From SG8-4 sp964598225 (GTDB taxonomy: Bacteria; Planctomycetota; Phycisphaerae; Sedimentisphaerales; Anaerobacaceae): 20,210 nt of DNA. Location of the stretch: positions 1 to 20,210 of the forward strand of contig CAZRBG010000081.1 of NCBI GenBank assembly GCA_964598225.1, given 5' to 3'. The translations under genes were made by a program, and so were the position numbers. Numbering within the stretch: position 1 is the first letter of the stretch; every line of letters starts with the position of its first letter. The notes beneath the pieces are model-generated. The model saw only the letters and a list, made by a program, of their open reading frames with translations. It ran no database searches and was not told the DNA's origin. Below, one piece after another: positions 7,289 through 14,730 of this stretch.

Positions 7289-8722
7289 TCACTCACCATC
7301 GAATGAGAAATCCAAAATTCGCAGCGCTGTTGGCTGATAAGCCTTCTGCGGGGATTCCTGTACCATGACCGAAAGAATGCCGTCTCTTTTCCAGCGATAA
7401 ACATCGCCGAGCATCTCGTTGACGAAGGGGCCGTTCTCGCGATGGATGATTTTCCAATTTCGCCATCTCGATGCTGATGTAGCGGCGGCTATCACAAGAG
7501 TTCCTTTGGAATGAAGATGCCCGTCTGCCAGCCGGACGTCCCTGCGGCTCGTGCCGAAGATGATGTACGCGTTGTCGGATGGATCCATAAAGATCTTCGG
7601 ACGGTTTCCCGCCTGCCAAGGCATCTGGTAATGATACCAGTGGGCATTACGATCGCGCCAGTAGTGGTGATATCGTCGTGCCTCAGGCGGTCCCCAGCGA
7701 TGCTCGCCCGGCTTGCTGCCTGCCGCTCGAAGCGTTTCGTTCGTGCAGTGCCACATTACTACATGCACCCTGCCATTTGAATCGACGGCCTGCCCGTGAG
7801 TGTTCATCAGCCCGTGCAGGCGGCTTATTTTTACTACCGTGATGCCCGGTGAATTGACGCCCGCCGGCTCTGACAGAACTTGCCCCGCGTTGTTGAGCCA
7901 TGTTCTGCCCTGATCCTCGCTGTAGGCGTACATAAGATCGTGGTTCGAGCCCTGACTGCTCTCGCGCCATACCCAGGTGGTGTGGAGCTTGCCGTTAGGG
8001 CCGTAGTTATAGCCGTTAGGGTACGAACACCTTGAACGGCTTTCTCCTATAATATCCTTGAACAGCCCTTTCCCCGAGTCAATCTGTCGTGTGCCGGCCC
8101 ACTTACCCGTTTTTGCATCATAGTCGACGAGCAGACGGTCGCCGTTGCCGGAGCCGCCCTGTCGATAGCAAAATTGGAGGCCGCCGTCCGGAGTCTGAAA
8201 GAAGCGTGGGTAAGTAATCCTGATAGGCTTGCCTTCCTCCAGTTCTGATGTAACAGGACCAAATAAAGAAGCTTTCCAGGGGTCGCCGGACTCATCGGCG
8301 GCGCCTTTGCGGGAAGCGCGATAGTGCAGCGGGTGGCCGTGATGGTCGAACGCCATGTGTATGGTTCCGTCTTTCGGGCAAATCCCAATCGAGATTATGT
8401 TGTGGGCATCGTTACTCTTGAAGTCATAGTCCGTAAAGCGGATTATGTTCCAACCGCCTTTGGGTAGCTTTCTTCTGGCCAGACAAACTCGTCTCTCGCC
8501 ATCATAATAGCCCACATATTGATATCCGGCGTGCGTAACAATCGCATCCTGCTGGAAAGACAGCCCGTTGATGCACTGGCCGAATCCCCCTTTAATAGTC
8601 AGCGCCTCGGCATCGACAACACTGTCGCCAATCTTGCTAACATCAAATCCAGCCCGGACAGGCAGAGACATTCCGGTCACTAAAAACAGAAATATACTGA
8701 TAAGCATGCTTTTCAACTTCAT
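7289..8722 (-). CDS. BNR_4-family beta-propeller, candidate polysaccharide lyase (ulvan-lyase-like)
   Basis: This 477-residue secreted protein has a Sec signal peptide (residues 1-24, cleavage likely after PVRA). The rest matches the BNR_4 family: repeated beta-blade motifs and the conserved stretches SNDAHNIISIGI, GTIHMAFDHHGHPLHYR, ITYPRFF and FCYRQGGSGNGD. Ulvan lyases of families PL24 and PL25 are propellers of this kind that use two His, a Tyr and an Arg. Here H107, H127/H128, Y171 and R187 fall in the same order, with the Tyr-Arg gap of 16 residues that I recall for those enzymes. The likely role is cleavage of uronic-acid-containing, possibly sulfated, polysaccharide outside the cell. 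GAAGGA lies about 7 nt before the start. The gene follows the 845-residue protein by 47 nt, probably in one operon with it and the oxidoreductase. A non-lyase propeller hydrolase or binding protein remains possible. Confidence 0.7.
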   Translation of the reverse strand: MKLKSMLISIFLFLVTGMSLPVRAGFDVSKIGDSVVDAEALTIKGGFGQCINGLSFQQDAIVTHAGYQYVGYYDGERRVCLARRKLPKGGWNIIRFTDYDFKSNDAHNIISIGICPKDGTIHMAFDHHGHPLHYRASRKGAADESGDPWKASLFGPVTSELEEGKPIRITYPRFFQTPDGGLQFCYRQGGSGNGDRLLVDYDAKTGKWAGTRQIDSGKGLFKDIIGESRSRCSYPNGYNYGPNGKLHTTWVWRESSQGSNHDLMYAYSEDQGRTWLNNAGQVLSEPAGVNSPGITVVKISRLHGLMNTHGQAVDSNGRVHVVMWHCTNETLRAAGSKPGEHRWGPPEARRYHHYWRDRNAHWYHYQMPWQAGNRPKIFMDPSDNAYIIFGTSRRDVRLADGHLHSKGTLVIAAATSASRWRNWKIIHRENGPFVNEMLGDVYRWKRDGILSVMVQESPQKAYQPTALRILDFSFDGE

Positions 8723-8769
8723 GTTAATCCTTCAAGTTAATCATGGTTGCACAATTGCCCCCTGTCAAA

Positions 8770-11307
8770 TCAGTTGTCGTCCTGACTGAAGACACGTTTC
8801 AGAGGCGCTTCGGACGGTTCGTTTGCGAGGTAAATTGTTTTCCAGGTGGGGAATAGTTTTGTGCCCTCAAGAACACTCGTCTTCGCCGTGCCCGGCTCGA
8901 TCCGCATTTCCCACTTGCTTTTCCATAAGGGCATGTCCCTACGCGCACCATCAGCGGAAAGACTAAACATGTTTGTCGGGCCCGGATCGAAGAGCTTCGG
9001 CAGTTCGGCGCGGGTGAAAGTGAATTCCCGACTTATACTGTGGCGCTGATTCACACCGGCCCGGATCGAAAAGTGGTACTGATCCGCCCGGTCGGTTGCC
9101 GGATCGCCTGTCTGGATCGTGTAGCGAAGAAAGTCCTCGCCGGATTCCATGACTGTTTGCGGCTTCGGCAGGTTAGGATCCTGTCCAGCCGGCCAGAGGC
9201 CGATTACGCTTTGCTCAGGTTCCTCAAGATTGTACCAGATCACACGCAGGTCACGATCCGACATCCGCCAGTCCGGCGGCATTCGGCTCTGGTCCTCGCC
9301 CGTGCGCGCCCAGTGCAGGGCGCTGGCGGCGATTTCCTGCCAACTAAAACGAGATCCGGAAACGTAAAGATTGTCATCTGCTGCGCCCAGACCGCCGATA
9401 TTAGTATTGTTCCAACTATTGAGTTGGCGGACGGCCTTGCGGATGCCGGAGTCATTTGAAGGCGCCCGGCCATCGATCTGCCACGTCTCCCATTCGGTCA
9501 GTTGTTGTTTCAGGTATTCAATCAGTACCTCAGTCCCCTTATCAGCATGCGTGTGTTCGACAAAGCGCCTGAACATTCTGTCAAAATCGCTGAAACTTTT
9601 CTGAACGAACTCCGGCGTGATCGCCTCGGCCAGTAAATCATAAGCCCGGGGCTTGAAATCATCTGCGTCGTCGATCCAGCCATCCATTCCCACAGCAACT
9701 ATACGTAATTTAATAATAGGCGATGGAGAAATCTTATTGAGGAATTCTCGAAAGCGACTCGTGGGTTGAATAATCCGGCTCCAGATCCAGGGCCTGTCGC
9801 ACTCGGCCAGACGACGCAAATGTTTCATCTCTCCTCCAGAGTGACGAAACACATACTCAATGAGTTCATTACGTGGGCGTGGGTCTACAATGCTTTTACT
9901 CAGCAACAGGGCGGTGATACCGGTGAGTTGTTCGGGACCGGGATTTCGATACTTGCAGAGCGCCACGGCAAGCTCACGCAGGGTTCGTTCACTCAAATCA
10001 CCATCCCGGAGAATAGCCAGTGCCCTGTCTGCGTATTCCGTCCATCCGGCCCAAATACCAAGTGTGCAGGCGGTTATCTCCCGCTCGCTGCCGACCCATG
10101 AGGCCAGTATATCCGACAGCTTCTTTCTTTCATCTTCCGTTAAATCCGAAGGTTTAGACTGCTGCAACGCCTGCAAAGATCGTTTCAGCCAGTGTCCGTG
10201 GGCGATATCCAGAATACGCAGAGCCTGAGACGGGGAGTCCAAAGGCTCTTGTTTCAGAGCAAAATCTTGCACAGCACTTTCGGTGCTCAAATCCACATTC
10301 AAGTCAAGGCGTTCGGCTATTTCATCCAAAAAGGCCGGATGGGTTCGGATAGGCATGTTAGGATATTCGACTTTTATGCCGCGGTATATATGTTTTTCCG
10401 GTTTCTCGTCGAGAGTAATGTGTGTAATTGACCTTATCGACAAGTCTCTGGATCGATACTCCCATCGAAATCCCTGCGAAGACGATGTCCGCCTTCCCCC
10501 GCGGTCCAGGAAGTGGCGTATTCCTCCTTCTGTATACGCTATTACAGGTGCATCATGTTCCATCGGCGGCGGACCGGAGAACACAAAGTTAAGCTGAGAG
10601 CCGGCAGTGTGCTTGATCTGCATGATTACATTGGGGTCTTCGTGCGCGCGAAACTGCCGGCCGACGTAGAACGGACCAACAAACGTGGCTCGTGCCGGAC
10701 CGCGCGGTCCGGCGTGATAAGTTATATGAGCGTCCACCGTCCGCACCGGCTCTTTGCGAGGAGGGAATCGAATCGGGCCAAAACTGAAACCGCCCGAGGG
10801 CCAAGTGCGGCGAAGTTTTGTATGGCAACGTAAGGTTATCCATGAATCGTTTGCGTCGCCAACATTTACTACAGCGGGATAGTGCTGATTTGGCTTGCCA
10901 TTGACGTGAAGCAAGATAAAAGGAGGGAATAATGGTTTCTTCCCGTCGACGCAAATTTGAAAGACAAATTCGCGTTTCAATTCATCCGGTTGCCACCAAT
11001 AACCGTGGGTATTGCCAACGGGTCGTTTTCCCAGCAGTTGGCCCTTGGCATCGTAGATTTGCTCGCCGCAGTCTGGACGCACGTACAGCAATCGCAGTGC
11101 ATTAGGGTCGTCAGGACCCACGCGCTGTCCGGAAATCGAACCTGTGCGGACTCTCCACATTGCCCAGGCGGCAACAGTCACAAAAAGAAAGCCGATTACG
11201 ACCAAAAGCAGACGCCTGTACAGAGAAGCAGTTTTTCTGCCTTTGCTCGAATATGTCTGCTTAGGGTGAGTCATTCTTGGCATTGCCTTCACGGGCGGGA
11301 CACCCAT
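8770..11307 (-). CDS. Membrane-anchored 845-residue protein of unknown function
   Basis: I do not recognise a family for this protein. It has a short basic N-terminal tail, one transmembrane segment (about residues 33-50, LLLVVIGFLFVTVAAWAMW) and a large part predicted to lie outside the cytoplasm. Residues 70-100 (LRLLYVRPDCGEQIYDAKGQ onward) have a PEGA-like look, weakly recalling the N-terminal region of the SUMF1 lipoprotein. Residues 100-350 are beta-rich with many aromatic residues, 360-650 are helical in short repeated hairpins, perhaps HEAT-like, and the end is beta-rich again. No catalytic motif, haem site or Cys cluster is obvious. The start is uncertain: the ATG at 11307 has only a distant AAGG, and Met9 and Met12 are alternatives. 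It lies 49 nt after the oxidoreductase gene and 47 nt before the propeller gene, so it is probably part of the same carbohydrate operon. Confidence 0.7.
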   Translation of the reverse strand: MGVPPVKAMPRMTHPKQTYSSKGRKTASLYRRLLLVVIGFLFVTVAAWAMWRVRTGSISGQRVGPDDPNALRLLYVRPDCGEQIYDAKGQLLGKRPVGNTHGYWWQPDELKREFVFQICVDGKKPLFPPFILLHVNGKPNQHYPAVVNVGDANDSWITLRCHTKLRRTWPSGGFSFGPIRFPPRKEPVRTVDAHITYHAGPRGPARATFVGPFYVGRQFRAHEDPNVIMQIKHTAGSQLNFVFSGPPPMEHDAPVIAYTEGGIRHFLDRGGRRTSSSQGFRWEYRSRDLSIRSITHITLDEKPEKHIYRGIKVEYPNMPIRTHPAFLDEIAERLDLNVDLSTESAVQDFALKQEPLDSPSQALRILDIAHGHWLKRSLQALQQSKPSDLTEDERKKLSDILASWVGSEREITACTLGIWAGWTEYADRALAILRDGDLSERTLRELAVALCKYRNPGPEQLTGITALLLSKSIVDPRPRNELIEYVFRHSGGEMKHLRRLAECDRPWIWSRIIQPTSRFREFLNKISPSPIIKLRIVAVGMDGWIDDADDFKPRAYDLLAEAITPEFVQKSFSDFDRMFRRFVEHTHADKGTEVLIEYLKQQLTEWETWQIDGRAPSNDSGIRKAVRQLNSWNNTNIGGLGAADDNLYVSGSRFSWQEIAASALHWARTGEDQSRMPPDWRMSDRDLRVIWYNLEEPEQSVIGLWPAGQDPNLPKPQTVMESGEDFLRYTIQTGDPATDRADQYHFSIRAGVNQRHSISREFTFTRAELPKLFDPGPTNMFSLSADGARRDMPLWKSKWEMRIEPGTAKTSVLEGTKLFPTWKTIYLANEPSEAPLKRVFSQDDN

Positions 11308-11356
11308 GATACTAAAACGCCTTACGGAATCACTACAAACGACCGGACTATCCCGT

Positions 11357-12703
11357 TCAGAGTTCCCAGCCCTTTCGAGATGGCGGATTTACCAGTTCGT
11401 TGGCCTCGGCGCAGTTAGCGAAGCGCATGTTCTCGCCGTCCCATTCCAGTTTTTGGCCGAGCCTCTGCATAGCGATGATTCCCAGTCTGGCGAGTTCCGT
11501 CAGCGGTCCGCCGTAATCGAGATTCGAGCCGGCCTGGCCGCCGGTTTTGATTGCATTTAACCAGTCCTGGTGATGGCCTTTGACGCGAGGAATTGTCGGT
11601 TCGGGCGTATCGTATGCCTTCATCTTCGGTTCGGGGAAGATTCTCACGCCGCCGGCACCGTGCGAGCCGTGCATGATCTTGCCTTTGGTTCCGATGACAA
11701 TTGCTCCGGTTCGCGGCACTTTTCGCCCGTCTTCAAGATCGTTTGGCCGCGGAATTGGCCTTGTGCCGCTGTGCCACAGCAGCTTAACGGGACCTCGCTT
11801 GCCTTTTGCCGGGAACTGGAACGTAATCACCGAGCCGGCGGGGAAAGTGTCGGCGTGTTTTACAGGATCGTAATCATCCGCATCGGCCTGAACCGTCGTC
11901 GGAGACCCCAGATCCAGAGCCCAGAAGGACGGATCGACCACGTGGCACACCCAGTCGCCGATTGTGCCGGAACCGAATGGCATCCAGCCCCTCCAACTGC
12001 CGGGAAGATACATCGGATGATACGGCCTGTTCATAGCCGGGCCGAGCCATAAGTCCCAGTCCAGATCGGGCGGGATGCGGTGGACTTCCTGCCGCTTGGG
12101 GAATTGGCTGATCTCGCAGTGATTCGAACCGCACGCGGCATGAATTTCGGTGACATCTCCTATCGCCCCGTCCCATATCCACTCGCAGAACATACGAATG
12201 GAATTGGACGAATGGCCCTGATTACCCAACTGGGTCACCACGTTATATTTGTGGGCGGCTTTCATCAGTTCTCGAATCTCATAGATCGAATGCGCGAGCG
12301 GCTTTTCGCAGTAAAGGTGCTTGCCCCTCCTGATCGCATCCATAGATGCAACGGCGTGAGTGTGGTCCGGCGTACAGACGGCAACGGCATCGATCTGCTT
12401 ATCCATCTCATCCAGCATTTGCCGGTAGTCCTGATAAGTCTTTGCGCGGGGATGTTTCTTAATTGCGCCGGCCATTCGATTGGTGTCGACGTCGCATAGC
12501 GCGACGATATTCTCGCCGCCGCAGCCATTGACGCTTGCTCCGCCTCTGCCGCCGGCGCCGATTATCGCAATGTTCAGCTTATCGCTGGGAGCGGCGCCTG
12601 CCCTGCCGTCGAGCACATAAGACGGCACCACGGTAAAAGCTGCTGCGCCCGCCGCACCGTACAAAAATTCACGCCTCGAAGTCCTGCTGCTGCTTTTACT
12701 CAT
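11357..12703 (-). CDS. Tat-exported Gfo/Idh/MocA-family oxidoreductase
   Basis: This 448-residue protein is an NAD(P)-dependent sugar or inositol dehydrogenase-like enzyme. A Tat signal (SRREFLYGAAGAAAFTVVP, residues 9-27) precedes the Rossmann fold: IAIIGAGGRGG (residues 45-55, dinucleotide-binding glycines) and VALCDVD. AVCTPDHTHA and the hallmark YCEKPLA follow, with E133 K134 P135. The C-terminal part has the alpha/beta substrate domain, including GSGTIGDWVCHVVDPSFWAL. Exported Gfo/Idh proteins are common in Planctomycetota; some are thought to carry a tightly held cofactor in the periplasm, but the role of this one is unknown. GGAGG (complement of 12711-12715) lies 7 nt before the start. 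It is the likely first gene of a unit with the 845-residue protein and the propeller. The sulfatase gene ends 184 nt upstream. Confidence 0.88.
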   Translation of the reverse strand: MSKSSSRTSRREFLYGAAGAAAFTVVPSYVLDGRAGAAPSDKLNIAIIGAGGRGGASVNGCGGENIVALCDVDTNRMAGAIKKHPRAKTYQDYRQMLDEMDKQIDAVAVCTPDHTHAVASMDAIRRGKHLYCEKPLAHSIYEIRELMKAAHKYNVVTQLGNQGHSSNSIRMFCEWIWDGAIGDVTEIHAACGSNHCEISQFPKRQEVHRIPPDLDWDLWLGPAMNRPYHPMYLPGSWRGWMPFGSGTIGDWVCHVVDPSFWALDLGSPTTVQADADDYDPVKHADTFPAGSVITFQFPAKGKRGPVKLLWHSGTRPIPRPNDLEDGRKVPRTGAIVIGTKGKIMHGSHGAGGVRIFPEPKMKAYDTPEPTIPRVKGHHQDWLNAIKTGGQAGSNLDYGGPLTELARLGIIAMQRLGQKLEWDGENMRFANCAEANELVNPPSRKGWEL

Positions 12704-12729
12704 GATGTAGCCTCCAAGAAAATAAGTTT

Positions 12730-12748
12730 GACGGCACGTTTAGCCGTC
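12730..12748 (-). promoter_or_regulatory. Hairpin in the leader of the Gfo/Idh/MocA gene
   Basis: GACGGC (12730-12735) and GCCGTC (12743-12748) form a perfect 6-bp stem with a 7-nt loop. It lies 15 nt before the GGAGG ribosome site of the oxidoreductase gene and about 140 nt after the sulfatase stop. Only a broken T-rich stretch follows on the minus strand, so it could be an operator, an mRNA stabiliser or a weak terminator/attenuator. The rest of the 184-nt gap holds three loosely similar CAGG-led octamers (12785-12808) and nothing else I can support. Confidence 0.35.
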
Positions 12749-12887
12749 TGTCTTCACTGCGTCTCTTATAACAAATAAACATATCAGGTTACCAGGTTAA
12801 CAGGGTGCAGGAAATCAGGCCGTCAGTATCTCAGGCCGGCTCCCGCAAGAGGTTCGACACTCCTGACAACCTAATCCGTATTCAAAC

Positions 12888-14414
12888 TCATCTGATCGAC
12901 TCTTCCGGCAGTTCCATCTTCACTCCCTCATCGAGCGGCATCTGGTCGGGAACCGCACCGGTCTCTCTCAGCAGCCGCGCCAGTTCCGCCTTGAGTTCCT
13001 TGACGACGGAGATATATCTCGGATCCTTAATCAAATTAACAGTCTCGTTCGGATCTTCTTTTAGATTGTACAACTCCGGAAGGTGCCGGTCGGGCTTGCC
13101 GTCTCCATGAGGATAGTGAACGTATTTCCACTCGTCGGTGCGCACGCCCCGTACATTGGGTGTGTAGGGGAACTGTTTTTCGTAATTGTATTCGTAAAGC
13201 CAGGCCTTGCGCCAATCCTTCGTTTTGCCGGCGAGAAGCGGTTTCCATGATCTGCCATGGATATTTTCCAGCGGTTCAGCCCGGCAAATATCGACGATCG
13301 AAGGGGCCAGGTCGATATTAAGAACTTGCTCCTTCACGACGGTGCCCTTCTCGATAAGCTTTGGATAGCGCGCGATCAGCGGCACGCGAATGCTCTCTTC
13401 GTGCATGGTGCGTTTGTCGATCATGCCATGCTCACCGAGCAGGAACGAGTTATCGCTGGTAAATATAAAAAGTGTATTGTCGAGTTCGCCGATTTCCTTC
13501 AGGGCTTTATATATCTCGCCGACGCTGTCATCGACCGATTTAATCGTCCCGGCGTAACTTCGGACAAACTCCCCGAATATATCCACGCCTTCGGGGCTTC
13601 TGTCGGGAAAATCCTCGCGGAAACCGTAGAGCGGACCGTAAATCCCGTGCCAGGTATCCAGCCGCTCGGCTACCCAATTCGGCTTTGTCTCCAGGTGAAA
13701 CGCCGTCTCCGGATATGAAACGGGGACATCGTCGTAAATGTGCCGGTACTTTTTTTCCGGAACGAATGGCCCGTGGGGCGCCTTATGTCCCAGAATAAGC
13801 ATGAACGGCTTGTCTTTCTGCCGCTCGCCCTGCAGCCAGTCGGCAGCCATCTCAGTCACGCGCCTGGTATAGTAGCCCTTAACCAGTTGACGGTCACCGT
13901 TGATATTGAAGGTTGTATCGTAGTACTTACCCTGGCCTTTATGGGTAATCCAGTAGTCGAATCCGGGACGTTTTTGATCGTCCTGCTCGCCCATGTGCCA
14001 TTTGCCGATGTAGGCGGTGTTGTAGCCGGCTTCCTGCAGGCGGCGGGGATAGCTGGCCAGATCCTCCGGATAATCAGTGAAGTTGTTCATAACGCCGTGA
14101 GAGTGAGCGTATAAGCCTGAGAGGAACGAAGCCCTGCTCGGCGAGCAAAGCGAGGTGGTAACAAACATGTTCTCGAACAGCGCGCCTTCTTTGGCAAGGC
14201 GGTCAAGGTGGGGGGTCTTCATTCCAAGTAACGGCTCGGGCGCGATTCCCAGACAGTCCCATCGCTGGTCGTCTGTGAAGACTACAACGACATTGGGGCG
14301 ACCCATAGCTTTTCCCTCGATCTCCCACGTTTTACAGCCACTCACAATCGCTCCGGCAGTTGTCAGACCGGCCATTTTCAGGAAATCCCGCCTTGCTATT
14401 ATGCTTTTGTTCAT
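12888..14414 (-). CDS. Sulfatase, Tat-type lipoprotein
   Basis: This 508-residue type I sulfatase has a Tat motif (ARRDFLKMAG, residues 7-16) followed by a lipobox (IVSGC, C27). It should therefore be exported folded and anchored by lipid. The catalytic signature is CSPSRASFLSG, with C90 as the formylglycine position and R93. D48/D49 (FTDDQRWD) bind the metal, GKWHMG carries the usual Lys-His pair, and SDNSFLLGEHGM supplies the second metal site. The C-terminal part has YNLKEDPNE. It differs clearly from the sulfatase at 1958, which has GKWGLG and SDNGTT, so the two probably act on different linkages. GGGAGG lies 5 nt upstream of the start, and a TTGACA-17-TTTATT promoter candidate is about 75 nt upstream. 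It is transcribed in the same direction as the oxidoreductase group. The glycan substrate cannot be named from sequence. Confidence 0.93.
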   Translation of the reverse strand: MNKSIIARRDFLKMAGLTTAGAIVSGCKTWEIEGKAMGRPNVVVVFTDDQRWDCLGIAPEPLLGMKTPHLDRLAKEGALFENMFVTTSLCSPSRASFLSGLYAHSHGVMNNFTDYPEDLASYPRRLQEAGYNTAYIGKWHMGEQDDQKRPGFDYWITHKGQGKYYDTTFNINGDRQLVKGYYTRRVTEMAADWLQGERQKDKPFMLILGHKAPHGPFVPEKKYRHIYDDVPVSYPETAFHLETKPNWVAERLDTWHGIYGPLYGFREDFPDRSPEGVDIFGEFVRSYAGTIKSVDDSVGEIYKALKEIGELDNTLFIFTSDNSFLLGEHGMIDKRTMHEESIRVPLIARYPKLIEKGTVVKEQVLNIDLAPSIVDICRAEPLENIHGRSWKPLLAGKTKDWRKAWLYEYNYEKQFPYTPNVRGVRTDEWKYVHYPHGDGKPDRHLPELYNLKEDPNETVNLIKDPRYISVVKELKAELARLLRETGAVPDQMPLDEGVKMELPEESIR

Positions 14415-14486
14415 ATTGCCTCCCTGTTTGCAGCTTTAAGTTCAAGTTCTGTTTGTATAAACCGACGTGGCCATATTACACCGGCC

Positions 14487-14515
14487 AATAAACATTATAG
14501 CACTCGGCTTGTCAA
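14487..14515 (-). promoter_or_regulatory. Candidate sigma70-type promoter for the lipoprotein sulfatase
   Basis: On the minus strand a perfect TTGACA (14515-14510) is followed after 17 nt by TTTATT (14492-14487). A TATAAT (14499-14494) lies inside the spacer but only 10 nt from the -35. The leader would be about 65 nt. Confidence 0.35.
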
Positions 14516-14638
14516 GCTCTTGAAGCCAATCACGTGCGTGGCTCGCCATTGTAAGTACGACCGGCCAAAATAACAAATAGAATCGTAGGAAGCCGGATCG
14601 AAGCCGTCGCTTTGAGCAATTTTTCAGACATTTTGTTG

Positions 14639-14667
14639 TTGCCACCGCACGCCTTAGCATGTATAAT
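14639..14667 (+). promoter_or_regulatory. Strong sigma70-type promoter for the pseudopilin pair
   Basis: TTGCCA (14639-14644, five of six consensus bases) and a perfect TATAAT (14662-14667) are separated by exactly 17 nt. The expected transcription start near 14674 gives a leader of about 57 nt containing the hairpin at 14698-14719. This is the best promoter match in the window. Confidence 0.6.
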
Positions 14668-14697
14668 AACCGTATGTTATGTAAAACGAGGGTGGAA

Positions 14698-14719
14698 TTG
14701 ATACAGTGATCTGTATTAA
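14698..14719 (+). promoter_or_regulatory. Leader hairpin abutting the pseudopilin ribosome site
   Basis: ATACAG (14701-14706), TGAT loop, CTGTAT (14711-14716) is a perfect 6-bp inverted repeat. In RNA it extends through one G-U and two more pairs to 14698-14719. Its 3' arm reaches the first two bases of AAGGAG (14718-14723), so folding could limit ribosome access. An operator is the alternative reading. Confidence 0.45.
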
Positions 14720-14730
14720 GGAGTGTGGTA

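Larger units (their letters stand above)
14415..14730. other. 316-nt divergent intergenic region
   Basis: This gap lies between the divergent sulfatase and pseudopilin genes. It holds candidate promoters for both directions (14487-14515 minus, 14639-14667 plus), a CTTGTCAAG palindrome (14508-14516) overlapping the minus-strand -35, and a hairpin just before the pseudopilin ribosome site (14698-14719). No further gene is supported. Confidence 0.6.

Noticed and set aside
12785..12808. Three CAGG-led octamers in a row (CAGGTTAC, CAGGTTAA, CAGGGTGC)
   Set aside because: The units are short and the third is degenerate. They are too few for a repeat array and no spacers are present, so this is not CRISPR; chance is likely.
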